From positions 1 through 64,000 of the forward strand of contig JARGOX010000004.1 in the NCBI GenBank assembly GCA_029233925.1: DNA of 64,000 nt, in the 5' to 3' direction. The stretch is from Rhizobiaceae bacterium (GTDB taxonomy: Bacteria > Pseudomonadota > Alphaproteobacteria > Rhizobiales > Rhizobiaceae). A program made the position numbers and the translations under genes. Position 1 is the first letter of the stretch. Every line of letters starts with the position of its first letter. Under the pieces are notes generated by a model, which worked only from the letters and a program-made list of their open reading frames with translations, searched no databases and had not been told where the DNA came from. This document shows positions 37,289 to 45,812 of the stretch, piece after piece.

Positions 37289-37304
37289 GAATTCATTCCT
37301 TACC

Positions 37305-37322
37305 TGTCTATTTCCCTAGACA
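37305..37322. promoter_or_regulatory. Inverted repeat in the phnG-phnF divergent promoter, likely PhnF operator
   Basis: TGTCTA at 37305-37310 and TAGACA at 37317-37322 form a perfect inverted repeat with a 6-base spacer, between the divergent phnG and phnF starts. GntR/HutC regulators bind such short palindromes in their own control regions. The link to PhnF is inferred from position. Confidence 0.55.
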
Positions 37323-37388
37323 ACTATACATCTTGAGGTTATCTCTAATATTCAAAAGTGACGCCCATATGACAGGAGCACCGATCCG

Positions 37389-38132
37389 ATGGATTTTATC
37401 GAGCGACGCAGCGGGATTTCCCTGTGGCGACAGATTGCCGATCAGATCCGCATTGCCATCAGCAATGGTGAATTTGACGACAGTCACAGGCTTCCAGGCG
37501 AAGTGGCACTGGCAAAACGCTTCGCGGTCAACCGGCATACGGTGCGCAGTGCGATCGCCTCGCTTGCCCAGGAAGGTGTGCTGCGGGTGGAACAGGGCCG
37601 CGGCACATTCATCGAGCGCCATGCGCGGTTGCAATATCCGATCGGGCGACGAACACGCTTTTCAGAAGGGCTGGCCGGGCAGACACGCAAACAAGCAGGT
37701 TTGCTGAAGGATCACGCCGTGGAAAAGGCGCCTGCAAAGGTGTCCAAGGCGCTTGGGCTGAAGCCGGGATCACCGGTGGTGCGGCTTGAGACAGTCAATG
37801 CGGCAGACGGCGTGCCGGTATCAAGAGCAAAGGCATGGTTTCCGGCGGAACGCTTTGCTGATTTTGCAGAACGCTACAAAAAGCTCGGTTCCGTCACGGC
37901 CATTTTCAAATCCTATGGAATCTCTGACTACCTGCGCGTCTCAACGCGCATTTCAGCCCATCACGCCGATCCCTCGACGCTCAGCGACCTGCAGCTTTCG
38001 CCCGGTGCCATTGTGCTGGAAACGGAAGCCATCAACGCAGAGTTGGATGGCACGCCCATTGAATTTTCAACGAGCTTTTTCGCCGCTGACCGGATCGAAC
38101 TCGATATCGACCACGGCGATTCCATTCGGTAG
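37389..38132 (+). CDS. phnF: GntR/HutC family phosphonate regulator PhnF
   Basis: PhnF (247 aa) has a GntR winged helix at residues about 8-75 (GISLWRQIADQIRIAI, LPGEVALAKRFAVNRHTVRSAI, VEQGRGTFI) and a UTRA effector domain after it (VVRLETVNAADGVPVSRAKAWF). UTRA domains sense small ligands. It is divergent from the C-P lyase genes and most likely represses them. Confidence 0.92.
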   Translation: MDFIERRSGISLWRQIADQIRIAISNGEFDDSHRLPGEVALAKRFAVNRHTVRSAIASLAQEGVLRVEQGRGTFIERHARLQYPIGRRTRFSEGLAGQTRKQAGLLKDHAVEKAPAKVSKALGLKPGSPVVRLETVNAADGVPVSRAKAWFPAERFADFAERYKKLGSVTAIFKSYGISDYLRVSTRISAHHADPSTLSDLQLSPGAIVLETEAINAELDGTPIEFSTSFFAADRIELDIDHGDSIR

Positions 38133-38134
38133 AG

Positions 38135-38167
38135 CGTTCGGGTAAAACGCTGCGCCTTCCCCGAACG
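38135..38167 (+). terminator. Stem-loop after phnF
   Basis: CGTTCGGG at 38135-38142 and CCCGAACG at 38160-38167 form an 8-pair stem with a 17-base loop, followed by TTTAATC. It begins 3 bases after the phnF stop and lies between convergent genes. The T-run is short, so termination strength is uncertain. Confidence 0.5.
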
Positions 38168-38214
38168 TTTAATCAAGACAGATCGTTCATTTGATCCGTC
38201 ACGCGACGGGCGCG

Positions 38215-38844
38215 TTACTTGACTTCGGTAAAGCGCAGATAAGGACGAATTTCGTCCCAGCCCTGCGGGAAGATATCTTCCGCTTCCGCATTCTTGATCG
38301 AGGGCGGGATGATGACCTTGTCGCCGGGACGCCAGTCGGCAGGTGTCGCAACGCGATATTTGTCTGCCAGTTGCAGGGCGTCGATCACCCGCAGGATCTC
38401 ATCGAAATTACGACCCACATTCATCGGATAGGTGAGCATCAGACGAATTTTCTTGTTCGGGTCGATAATGAAGACCGAACGCACAGCTTCTGTCTTGCTC
38501 TCGCCTGGATGGATCATGTCATAGGTTTTGGAAACGACCAGATCGGCATCCGCAACAATGGGAAATTGCAGGTCGGCATTCTGGGTATCGTTGACATCCG
38601 CGATCCATTTCATGTGCTCGGCAACGGTGTCGGTCGAAAGGCCCAGAGGTTTGACATTGCGGCTGGCGAATTCCTTGGAAAGGCGTGCTGTCTTGCCCAT
38701 CTCGGTTGTGCAGACAGGCGTGAAATCGGCAGGATGGCTGAAGAAGAACACCCAGGAATCACCGCTCCACTTGTGAAAGTCGATCTCGCCCTGGGTGGTC
38801 GCTATGGTGAAGTTCGGTGCTGTATCGCCGATATGAAGTGACAT
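38215..38844 (-). CDS. 1-Cys peroxiredoxin (Prx6 type)
   Basis: This protein of about 209 residues reduces peroxides. It contains FFFSHPADFTPVCTTE, with the peroxidatic cysteine near residue 45, and the Prx6-type DSVxEHxxW-like segment STDTVAEHMKWIADV. The C-terminal dimer part is present with YPMNVGRNFDEILRVIDALQ. No clear resolving cysteine follows. ATG 38844 (MSLHIGDTAPNF) fits the family. No functional link to neighbours is visible. Confidence 0.92.
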   Translation of the reverse strand: MSLHIGDTAPNFTIATTQGEIDFHKWSGDSWVFFFSHPADFTPVCTTEMGKTARLSKEFASRNVKPLGLSTDTVAEHMKWIADVNDTQNADLQFPIVADADLVVSKTYDMIHPGESKTEAVRSVFIIDPNKKIRLMLTYPMNVGRNFDEILRVIDALQLADKYRVATPADWRPGDKVIIPPSIKNAEAEDIFPQGWDEIRPYLRFTEVK

Positions 38845-38954
38845 GTACATTGCTCCTTTTGTCTCGGACGCGAAATTCCCGCCAACTGGATTCTATAAGG
38901 GAAAATGGGCCGAATTTGGTCTCGTTCAAGCCTGTCTACACCCTATGATCACTG

Positions 38955-40130
38955 TCAGGCTTTGACCTCGGTCAAATGCGCTTCCAGATGAAAGGCCTGC
39001 GGCAGATCTGTTGAGCGGCCATCCGATACAAGGTTCAAAATGCACCCGGCCATCCGGTGGGCAATGGCAAAGGTGATCTTGAAACCGGCTGTGGCCACAA
39101 GGACACCCTGATGCCCCGGCACAAAGCCGATCATCGGATCACGCCGCTTGCTTTTCGGCCGAAGCCCGGCCCAGCGCTCCAGCACCGTTGCGCCCTGCAG
39201 TTGCGGACACAGGGCGCTTGCCCGGTCAATCAGCTTTTCCAGCTTGTTGTCCGTATCAAAGCCATTGGCAAACTCATTTTCGCTGGTGGAGCCGACAGCG
39301 ACCTGTCCATCTTCATGCGGGACCACATAGGTGCCGTCTTGAAACACCAGTGGAAGATCGGCCGCTGTACCGGCCTGCAACAGTGCCGCCTGGCCCTTGA
39401 CGGCCTTACCCAAGGCGTCACTGGGCCTGTCAAGCATGTTCCCCAGCAATTGGAAACTTTCATGGCCAGCCGCAAAAACCGTATGGCCACTGACAATACG
39501 CCTGCCCTTTTGAGTATGGACGGCACCGGAGCCTTCCTCAAATTGCTGAAAACCATCCCCTTCGATCACGCTCACATTATGCACGAGACTTGCCGCCAGC
39601 GCGGCGAGATAAAGGCGTGGATTGATCCGCGCGGCCAGGGTTTCCATGAACATGCCGTAAGGCATTGATCGGGCTGATGGCCAGTCTTCCAACTGAGCGG
39701 ATTCCAGAAAATTCCATTCATAGCCCGTCCGGGCGCTCTGCCACTTGTCCTGTGCAAGCGCGTGGCGGGCGTTCTTCATTTCCATATGCTGATCACGTGC
39801 AAGCGGCAGCAGCCGACCACAACGCAGGTAACCGCACGACAGGCCGGTCTCTTGCTCAATGCTGCGCACTTCATCCGACAGACTGTCCAGCGCTTCAAAC
39901 TGAAACTGCTTTTCATTGTCCCATTGCTCGGGAATATGCGGCATCAAGGCGCCGAGAAGTCCGCCGCTGGCGCCAGCGCCGATGCGATGTTTTTCCAGCA
40001 GGATAACCGTAAGTCCGGCCTGCATGGCAAGGCGCGCGATCCACAGGCCGACGACTCCGGCCCCAATGATCAACAGATCACAGGACAATGGTCGATTTTC
40101 ACTGTGAACAGGCGTATGGCTGGGCGGCAT
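38955..40130 (-). CDS. FAD-dependent oxidoreductase (MnmC C-terminal domain-like / DAO family)
   Basis: This 391-residue protein has an N-terminal FAD Rossmann motif, LLIIGAGVVGLWIARLA, then GASGGLLGALMPHIPEQWD and the late AGLRPKSKRRDPMIGFVPG with VLVATAGFKITFA. The ASGG-x-x-GALMPH region resembles the oxidase half of the bifunctional MnmC, which removes the carboxymethyl group from tRNA wobble uridine. It is divergent from mnmD with only 14 bases between starts, so a split MnmC pair is a fair reading. A generic DadA/ThiO-like amine oxidase is the alternative. Confidence 0.75.
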   Translation of the reverse strand: MPPSHTPVHSENRPLSCDLLIIGAGVVGLWIARLAMQAGLTVILLEKHRIGAGASGGLLGALMPHIPEQWDNEKQFQFEALDSLSDEVRSIEQETGLSCGYLRCGRLLPLARDQHMEMKNARHALAQDKWQSARTGYEWNFLESAQLEDWPSARSMPYGMFMETLAARINPRLYLAALAASLVHNVSVIEGDGFQQFEEGSGAVHTQKGRRIVSGHTVFAAGHESFQLLGNMLDRPSDALGKAVKGQAALLQAGTAADLPLVFQDGTYVVPHEDGQVAVGSTSENEFANGFDTDNKLEKLIDRASALCPQLQGATVLERWAGLRPKSKRRDPMIGFVPGHQGVLVATAGFKITFAIAHRMAGCILNLVSDGRSTDLPQAFHLEAHLTEVKA

Positions 40131-40144
40131 CACGGGAGCCGATA

Positions 40145-40882
40145 ATGAATCAAGGAAGCGACGCGACGGACAGCAGTCCGAGTGAAAATACGATTGAATG
40201 GCATGCGGATGATATGCCCTATTCAACCGCATTTGGCGACCATTATTATTCCCGCGCCGACGGACGCGCCGAATGCGCACATGTGTTTGTCAATGGCAAT
40301 GATCTGCTGCAGCGCTGGGCGAAACAGCAGCGTTTCACGATTGGTGAATTGGGTTTTGGAACCGGCCTCAATTTTGTCGAGACATGGCGTCAGTGGCAGG
40401 CATCGAAAATTAACACTGTAGAAACAGACAAAGGCCAATTGCACTTTGTCAGCTTCGAGCGCTTTCCTCTGAAAGCGTCAGACATGGCGCGTGCGCTTGT
40501 TGCCTGGCCCGCGCTTTCCACGCTCAGTGACCAGCTTGTATCCGCATGGCCTGACCAACCAACGGGAGTTGTGCGCATTGCCTTTGATGACAATGTCTCG
40601 CTGGAGGTGCATATCGGTGATGCACTACCATGCATGCAGGCCTGGTCCGGTATGGCCGATGCGTGGTTTCTGGACGGGTTTTCCCCGGCGCGCAACAGCC
40701 AGATGTGGTCATTGGAGCTGATGTCAGAAATCTATCAACATACAAAGGCCGGTGGCAGCTTTGCCACCTATAGCGCCGCTGGCTGGGTTCGCCGCAACCT
40801 GCAGGCAGCCGGGTTCATTGTTGAAAAACGCCCCGGCCACACGGGCAAACGCGACATGTCCATCGGCACGCGTGCACTATGA
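40145..40882 (+). CDS. mnmD: tRNA (5-methylaminomethyl-2-thiouridine) methyltransferase MnmD
   Basis: This 245-residue protein is the stand-alone methyltransferase half of MnmC (DUF752 family). Family signatures are TIEWHADDMPYSTAFGDHYYS near the start, FTIGELGFGTGLNFVETW as the SAM-binding loop, and DAWFLDGFSPARNSQMW with GGSFATYSAAGWVRRNLQAAG later. It methylates nm5U34 to mnm5U34 in certain tRNAs. ATG 40145 with GGGAG upstream is chosen over the longer frame from 40088. Confidence 0.9.
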   Translation: MNQGSDATDSSPSENTIEWHADDMPYSTAFGDHYYSRADGRAECAHVFVNGNDLLQRWAKQQRFTIGELGFGTGLNFVETWRQWQASKINTVETDKGQLHFVSFERFPLKASDMARALVAWPALSTLSDQLVSAWPDQPTGVVRIAFDDNVSLEVHIGDALPCMQAWSGMADAWFLDGFSPARNSQMWSLELMSEIYQHTKAGGSFATYSAAGWVRRNLQAAGFIVEKRPGHTGKRDMSIGTRAL

Positions 40883-40905
40883 AACCTTCAAGAACCGATT
40901 GGCGT

Positions 40906-43509
40906 TCAGCCACGGCCTGTTTCAGCCAGCATGGCATTTTCCAGATCGGGCAAATGTCTTGACAGTTTTTCCAGCAGTTTGCGTCGGCTGACAGGCTTGC
41001 ACAGGCAGTCGTCCATTCCCGCTTCCAGGCACCGTTCATGATCATTCATGAATGTATAGGCCGTGACCCCAACGATGGGAACACGGGCACCCGTGTCGGC
41101 TTCAGCCTGGCGGATCGCCTGCGTTGCTTCAAACCCGTCCATCAGGGGCATGGCGACATCCATCAAAATGACGTCCGGGCGATATTTTTTCCAGTCCTCA
41201 ATCGCCTCGATGCCATTGCTCACAACCTGAAACGTCAGGCCCAATTGCTGCAATATCTGCGAAAAAACGATCTGATTGACGGCATTGTCTTCCGCCACCA
41301 GGACCCGCACGGGATCGTCAGGCCGTTCTCCATCTGACAGATTTTTTTCACTCGGATCACCTGCCACTTCATTCGAATTGGTATGCACGGCGGGAGAGAA
41401 TCCTGTGGCTGGAATTGTCGGCGCGTCATTGCGTGGCCTTCCCGGGGCAACAATGTTCTGGTTGTCGGCTGGCAATAGCCTGTTGCGCAATTTGCCCATT
41501 ACACGAACAGCAGTCGCGCGCAGTTCATCACAACCGCTGTCAGAATGAACGAAAGCGCTGACCCCCAGCTTCTTCATTTCATCCGTACCAAAATGCCGTT
41601 CACCCGACCCCAACAGGATCAATGGCGGGTTCTGGTGTTTTGCGTCATCAAAAAGGCTCTGTACAACCGACAGTCCCGCCCCCATATCCCTTCCGCTGCA
41701 GACAATGACGAGATCGGTCGCAAGGTCCAATTGCCAGTTTGCCCGCAAAACCTTGCGACCCTCGTCAACATCCAAGGCAACACAGCTATCAAATGGCAGG
41801 TCTGTGCTCATTTGCAGCGCCTTTTGTCTGACAGCACTGTCGGCGCAGAGCACCAGGACGCGGGGGCGTGGCGCGTCCATGGGTTCCAGAGGTGACTTGC
41901 CGGCCAATGCGCCGGTTGGAAGGGATAGCGTAAACCGGAAAATGGATCCCTTGTTGATCTGGCTTTCCACTGCAAATTCACCACCCATCAGGGCAATCAG
42001 CCGGGCGCACAAAGCCAGCCCGAGACCGGATCCTTCATGCCGATCGGAAGGTTCCTTCCTTGTCAGCGCAAAGATATCGAACAAGGCTTTCTGTTTCTCA
42101 GGCGAAATACCCTTTCCCGCGTCGTGAACCGAAACGGTGACGGATGCATGGCCATCAGCGCATGGCGTGCATTCAAGCGTGATGCGAACCTGTCCGACAT
42201 CGGTATGTTTGACTGCGTTGCTGACCAGATTGTTGAGCACCTGACGAATCCGAATGGCATCTCCCACCAGAGTTTCCGGGACTTCGTCATCGGCAAGGAC
42301 CGAAATCTCGATATCCTTTTCAGCAATGGGGGCCGCCATGATGGCCGTCACTTCGTTCACGATACCGCGCAGATTGAAGGGTTGACGAGACAGAATCAGA
42401 TTGCCGGTTTCCACACTTGAATAGTCGTGAATGTCATTGAATATGGTCTGGACCGCCTGAGTCGACCGGGCGATAATATTGGCAATGTTTTTGTGTTTTG
42501 GATCGTCGCAAGACCGGGCGAGCATTTCCGCCAGGCCGAAAATACCAGTCATTGGCGTGCGAATTTCATGATTCAGATTCGAAAAGAAATCAGACTCTTC
42601 CCTCTTGTTGCCGGGCACTTGCGTCACCATCCCGGCAATATCGTTGATATCGGTTGCGATGCAGATACGATCGCCGGTTTTGGTTGTTGCATTTCGCCAG
42701 AGCGTGCACGTCCCGTGTGAATGCACAATCGTGAAGGCCTGGTCGATTGCAGCTTTTCTTTCCGCGACAGGCACCCTGATCCAGGCCTGCGGATCCCTTT
42801 CCGCTTCGCCAGCAAGGCCGGCTTCGGCGACCCTTGTCACCAGCTCGGTGAGGCTCTGTCCGGTGCGCCAGTCAGCAACAAGAGGATATTTCTGCACGAA
42901 TGCCTGATTGCAGGCCACGATACGATAATCAGGGTCCCATACGACAATGGCGCCATCGATGGCATCCAGCGCCGTTTGCCAACTCTGCCAGTCGGACAAC
43001 TTGGGCGGCATGTCGCGCACAGGCAGTTGAAAGACGTTTGAAGTGGCGGATTTAGAGTAAAGACAGGCATCCTGGGTTGGCTGCCCTTGCGCCGCGCAAA
43101 GCTGTTGGTCTTCCTGCTGCTTCACGTCACATGCCTCAAAAAGGCCCATGACAAAACTGGCCCCTTCGCCATCGCGGACCGGACGAAGTTCTATGCGGAA
43201 CTGCCTTTGATTGTCCGGATAGATTTGCAATGCCGTCAAGTGTTTCCCGAAATCCAGCACTTGGCGCTCGATTTCTTCCGTATAGGCGCTGTACAGGGCG
43301 GCTGTTACTCGTGCGCTGTCTTTGCAAATCAGCTTCTGCTCACTTGTTCGGGCAAGCGCGCAATAGGCGGCATTGGCCGCCACATAACGCAGGTTTTCAT
43401 CCTTGATATAGGCAGGCCGGACATGCGCGTGTACGGCGGCGCAAGCCGAGGAAAAATCGTCTATCGCCCTGTCTGTCAAACTGCCCGTCAACCGCATTGC
43501 CTTTACCAC
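40906..43509 (-). CDS. Soluble hybrid histidine kinase with two receiver-type domains
   Basis: This 867-residue protein has no membrane segment. Two PAS-like parts come first (about 15-110 and 180-280, the second with AIVVWDPDYRIVACNQAF). The HisKA box NHEIRTPMTGIFG is near residue 312, the N box VLNNLVSNAVKHT and GSGLGLALC follow. A first receiver-like part (about 545-665) lacks the acceptor aspartate (DLVIVCSG in its place). A second, normal receiver has VAEDNAVNQIV, DVILMDVAMPLMDGFEA (Asp near 782) and KPV. It would act in a phosphorelay; no partner regulator or Hpt protein is next to it. The signal is unknown. Confidence 0.87.
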   Translation of the reverse strand: MVKAMRLTGSLTDRAIDDFSSACAAVHAHVRPAYIKDENLRYVAANAAYCALARTSEQKLICKDSARVTAALYSAYTEEIERQVLDFGKHLTALQIYPDNQRQFRIELRPVRDGEGASFVMGLFEACDVKQQEDQQLCAAQGQPTQDACLYSKSATSNVFQLPVRDMPPKLSDWQSWQTALDAIDGAIVVWDPDYRIVACNQAFVQKYPLVADWRTGQSLTELVTRVAEAGLAGEAERDPQAWIRVPVAERKAAIDQAFTIVHSHGTCTLWRNATTKTGDRICIATDINDIAGMVTQVPGNKREESDFFSNLNHEIRTPMTGIFGLAEMLARSCDDPKHKNIANIIARSTQAVQTIFNDIHDYSSVETGNLILSRQPFNLRGIVNEVTAIMAAPIAEKDIEISVLADDEVPETLVGDAIRIRQVLNNLVSNAVKHTDVGQVRITLECTPCADGHASVTVSVHDAGKGISPEKQKALFDIFALTRKEPSDRHEGSGLGLALCARLIALMGGEFAVESQINKGSIFRFTLSLPTGALAGKSPLEPMDAPRPRVLVLCADSAVRQKALQMSTDLPFDSCVALDVDEGRKVLRANWQLDLATDLVIVCSGRDMGAGLSVVQSLFDDAKHQNPPLILLGSGERHFGTDEMKKLGVSAFVHSDSGCDELRATAVRVMGKLRNRLLPADNQNIVAPGRPRNDAPTIPATGFSPAVHTNSNEVAGDPSEKNLSDGERPDDPVRVLVAEDNAVNQIVFSQILQQLGLTFQVVSNGIEAIEDWKKYRPDVILMDVAMPLMDGFEATQAIRQAEADTGARVPIVGVTAYTFMNDHERCLEAGMDDCLCKPVSRRKLLEKLSRHLPDLENAMLAETGRG

Positions 43510-43604
43510 AATCTCCTTTGATCTCTTGATTTGGCATTATGCCGGAAAGAGAGAAAATTATAGTTAACAGGAAACGCACCAGAGCGGTTTCAGATAGAAC
43601 TGCG

Positions 43605-44459
43605 TTAGCCCGGCGAGAGACCGCGCAGTCGTTCCGATCTGCGGCGCAGCAGCTCCAGCGTAGTCAGCAACAAGACGGAAATCGCCACCAGAATGGTCGC
43701 AACCGCCAGAATCGTCGGCGATATCTGCTCGCGAAGACCGGTAAACATCTGCCAGGGCAGTGTTTTCTGAGAGGCGGACCCGAGGAACAGAACCACCACC
43801 ACTTCATCAAAAGAGGTGATGAAGGCAAATAGAGCGCCGGAAATGACACCCGGCAGAATCAATGGCATCTGCACGCGGAAAAAGGTTGTGACCGGGTTGG
43901 CGCCCAGATTGGCCGCCGCCCGCACCAGGCTCTGATCGAACCCGACAAGGGTCGCCGTCACCGTGATGATCACGAAAGGTGTTCCCAGCGCCGCATGCGC
44001 CATCACGACGCCGATATAGGTGCCCTGAAGTCCAATGCGTGAATAGAAGAAATACATGCCGGCAGCAGAAATAATCAGTGGCACGATCATCGGCGAAATG
44101 AGCATCGCCATGACAACAGAGCGGAAAGGCATATGGGACTGAGACAATCCAATCGCTGCCAGGGTACCAAATCCTGTCGCCAGAATGGTGGCGGCAGGCG
44201 CAATGCTGACAGAGTTGCGAAGGGCTGCCTGCCAGTCAGGGCTGGTGAAAAAGTCCATGTAATGCTTGATAGAATAGCCGGCAGGATCAAAGGACAACAT
44301 TTCCGGCGTGAAGGTGAAAAAATTCTCTGCATTGAACGACAATGGAATGATCACCAGAATGGGGAAGATCAGGAAAAAAAAGATCAACCCGCAGAGAAAC
44401 CGGAACGTATAGAACCAGGTGCGCTGGCCGAGGGAAGCATAAGGTGGAAGTGATGACAT
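43605..44459 (-). CDS. ABC transporter permease, polyamine type (PotC-like)
   Basis: This 284-residue permease has six helices and the PotC-type cytoplasmic loop AAANLGANPVTTFFRVQMPLILPG near 180-200, which contacts the ATPase. The opening FLCGLIFFFLIFPILVIIPLSFN is the first helix. It is the last gene of the minus-strand operon ATPase, binding protein, permease, permease, and starts 4 bases after the stop of the other permease. Confidence 0.88.
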   Translation of the reverse strand: MSSLPPYASLGQRTWFYTFRFLCGLIFFFLIFPILVIIPLSFNAENFFTFTPEMLSFDPAGYSIKHYMDFFTSPDWQAALRNSVSIAPAATILATGFGTLAAIGLSQSHMPFRSVVMAMLISPMIVPLIISAAGMYFFYSRIGLQGTYIGVVMAHAALGTPFVIITVTATLVGFDQSLVRAAANLGANPVTTFFRVQMPLILPGVISGALFAFITSFDEVVVVLFLGSASQKTLPWQMFTGLREQISPTILAVATILVAISVLLLTTLELLRRRSERLRGLSPG

Positions 44460-44463
44460 CAGA

Positions 44464-45729
44464 TTATCCCAGCTTCACGTTGTCAATGCCGACAATTCGG
44501 TCATACATCCAGTACAGGACCATGACCATTGCCAGAAGGATGACGCCCAGCGCAGCTGCCAGACCCCAGTTCAAAGAATAGGAGATATGGTAGGCAATCC
44601 GATTGGATATGAAGATACCGGAGGTGCCGCCAACCAGTTCAGGCGTGATGTAGTAGCCGATGGACAGAATGAAAACCAGAATACTGCCGGCGCCGATACC
44701 CGGGATGGTTTGCGGAAAATAAACCCGCCAGAACGAATACCAGTCGGAGGCACCCATGCTTTTCGCCGCACGCATATAGGTCGGCGATATGGTCTTCATG
44801 ACCGAAAACAGCGGCAGGATCATGAATGGCAACAGAATGTGGGTCATGGCAATGATTGTGCCGGTTTGATTGTTGATCAGGGCCAGACGTGAATCATCGC
44901 CAACGATACCCAGCCAGACAAGCGTGTCGTTGATAACCCCCTGTTGCTGCAAGAGAACTTTCCAGGCGGACGTACGCACCAACAATGATGTCCAGAAGGG
45001 CAGCAATACCAGGATCATCAGCATATTGGATGAGCGCAAGGGCAGACTGGAAAGCAGAAAGGCAATGGGATAACCCAGCAGGATACAGGAGGCGGTGATC
45101 GTAATGGACAGGATCATCGTCCGCCCGAAGAGGAAAAGGTAGATCCGTTCATCGTCAGGTTTGAACTGAATTCCATCTTCCGTTCGCTCCGCGTCAGTTG
45201 CGGCGAGGAAATATCCCGCGGTAAAGGGTGAGCTGAAACGTTTGATGACCTGCCATACTTCGACATCACCCCATTTCTTGTCAGCCTTGAGGAATTGTTC
45301 GGTGTAATTGCCGTCTTCGAACTTTCCGACCCGACGGCCGGTTTTGCGAAACAGGCTTGAAATGCCGGGTTTTTCATAATTGAGCCGCGAGCCGACCCGC
45401 GTATGGGTCTTTTCTTTCGTTGCAACCTTGAAGTCCGCGGCAAGGGCGGCAAAAACCTCTTCGGGCGGCAGAGTCCCAGAGTGCTGATCCCACACCTGAA
45501 GGGCAACCACCGTCTTTGGCAACGTGCTGGGCACAAGATCATTTTCGACGGAGCGGAACAACATATCCGCAATAGGCGCCACAAAAGACAGAAGGATGAA
45601 CAGAAACAGAGGTGCGACCAGCAACAACGCGCGAATTTTCTGTCGGCGCAGGGCTCTGGCGATGCTGACTTTCAGCGGAACGCCATCCTGGGTGGTCAAT
45701 ACGGTTTCTGCCTGACTAGTATCACTCAT
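44464..45729 (-). CDS. ABC transporter permease, polyamine type (PotB-like, with long periplasmic loop)
   Basis: This 421-residue permease is about 130 residues longer than PotB. The extra part lies between helix 1 (LLLVAPLFLFILLSFV, about 35-50) and helix 2 (TMILSITITASCILLGYPIAF, about 208), and should be periplasmic. The core has the loop AAKSMGASDWYSFWRVYFPQTIPG near 330-355. Such long loops occur in a known subgroup of PotB-like proteins. The substrate is not readable from the sequence; polyamine or a similar amine is likely. Confidence 0.88.
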   Translation of the reverse strand: MSDTSQAETVLTTQDGVPLKVSIARALRRQKIRALLLVAPLFLFILLSFVAPIADMLFRSVENDLVPSTLPKTVVALQVWDQHSGTLPPEEVFAALAADFKVATKEKTHTRVGSRLNYEKPGISSLFRKTGRRVGKFEDGNYTEQFLKADKKWGDVEVWQVIKRFSSPFTAGYFLAATDAERTEDGIQFKPDDERIYLFLFGRTMILSITITASCILLGYPIAFLLSSLPLRSSNMLMILVLLPFWTSLLVRTSAWKVLLQQQGVINDTLVWLGIVGDDSRLALINNQTGTIIAMTHILLPFMILPLFSVMKTISPTYMRAAKSMGASDWYSFWRVYFPQTIPGIGAGSILVFILSIGYYITPELVGGTSGIFISNRIAYHISYSLNWGLAAALGVILLAMVMVLYWMYDRIVGIDNVKLG

Positions 45730-45772
45730 GGCTTTTGCCCGGATTAGGTTTCACAAGGTAGAAGGGGTTGGA

Positions 45773-45792
45773 ACGGGGCCGAGAGGCCCCGT
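45773..45792 (-). terminator. Intercistronic stem-loop between the binding protein and permease genes
   Basis: ACGGGGCC at 45773-45780 and GGCCCCGT at 45785-45792 form a perfect 8-pair stem with a 4-base loop, between the stop of the binding protein gene and the start of the permease gene. No T-run follows, so RNA stabilisation or partial termination is more likely than full termination. Confidence 0.6.
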
Positions 45793-45812
45793 CCCGAAGT
45801 AACTGGTCTGGC

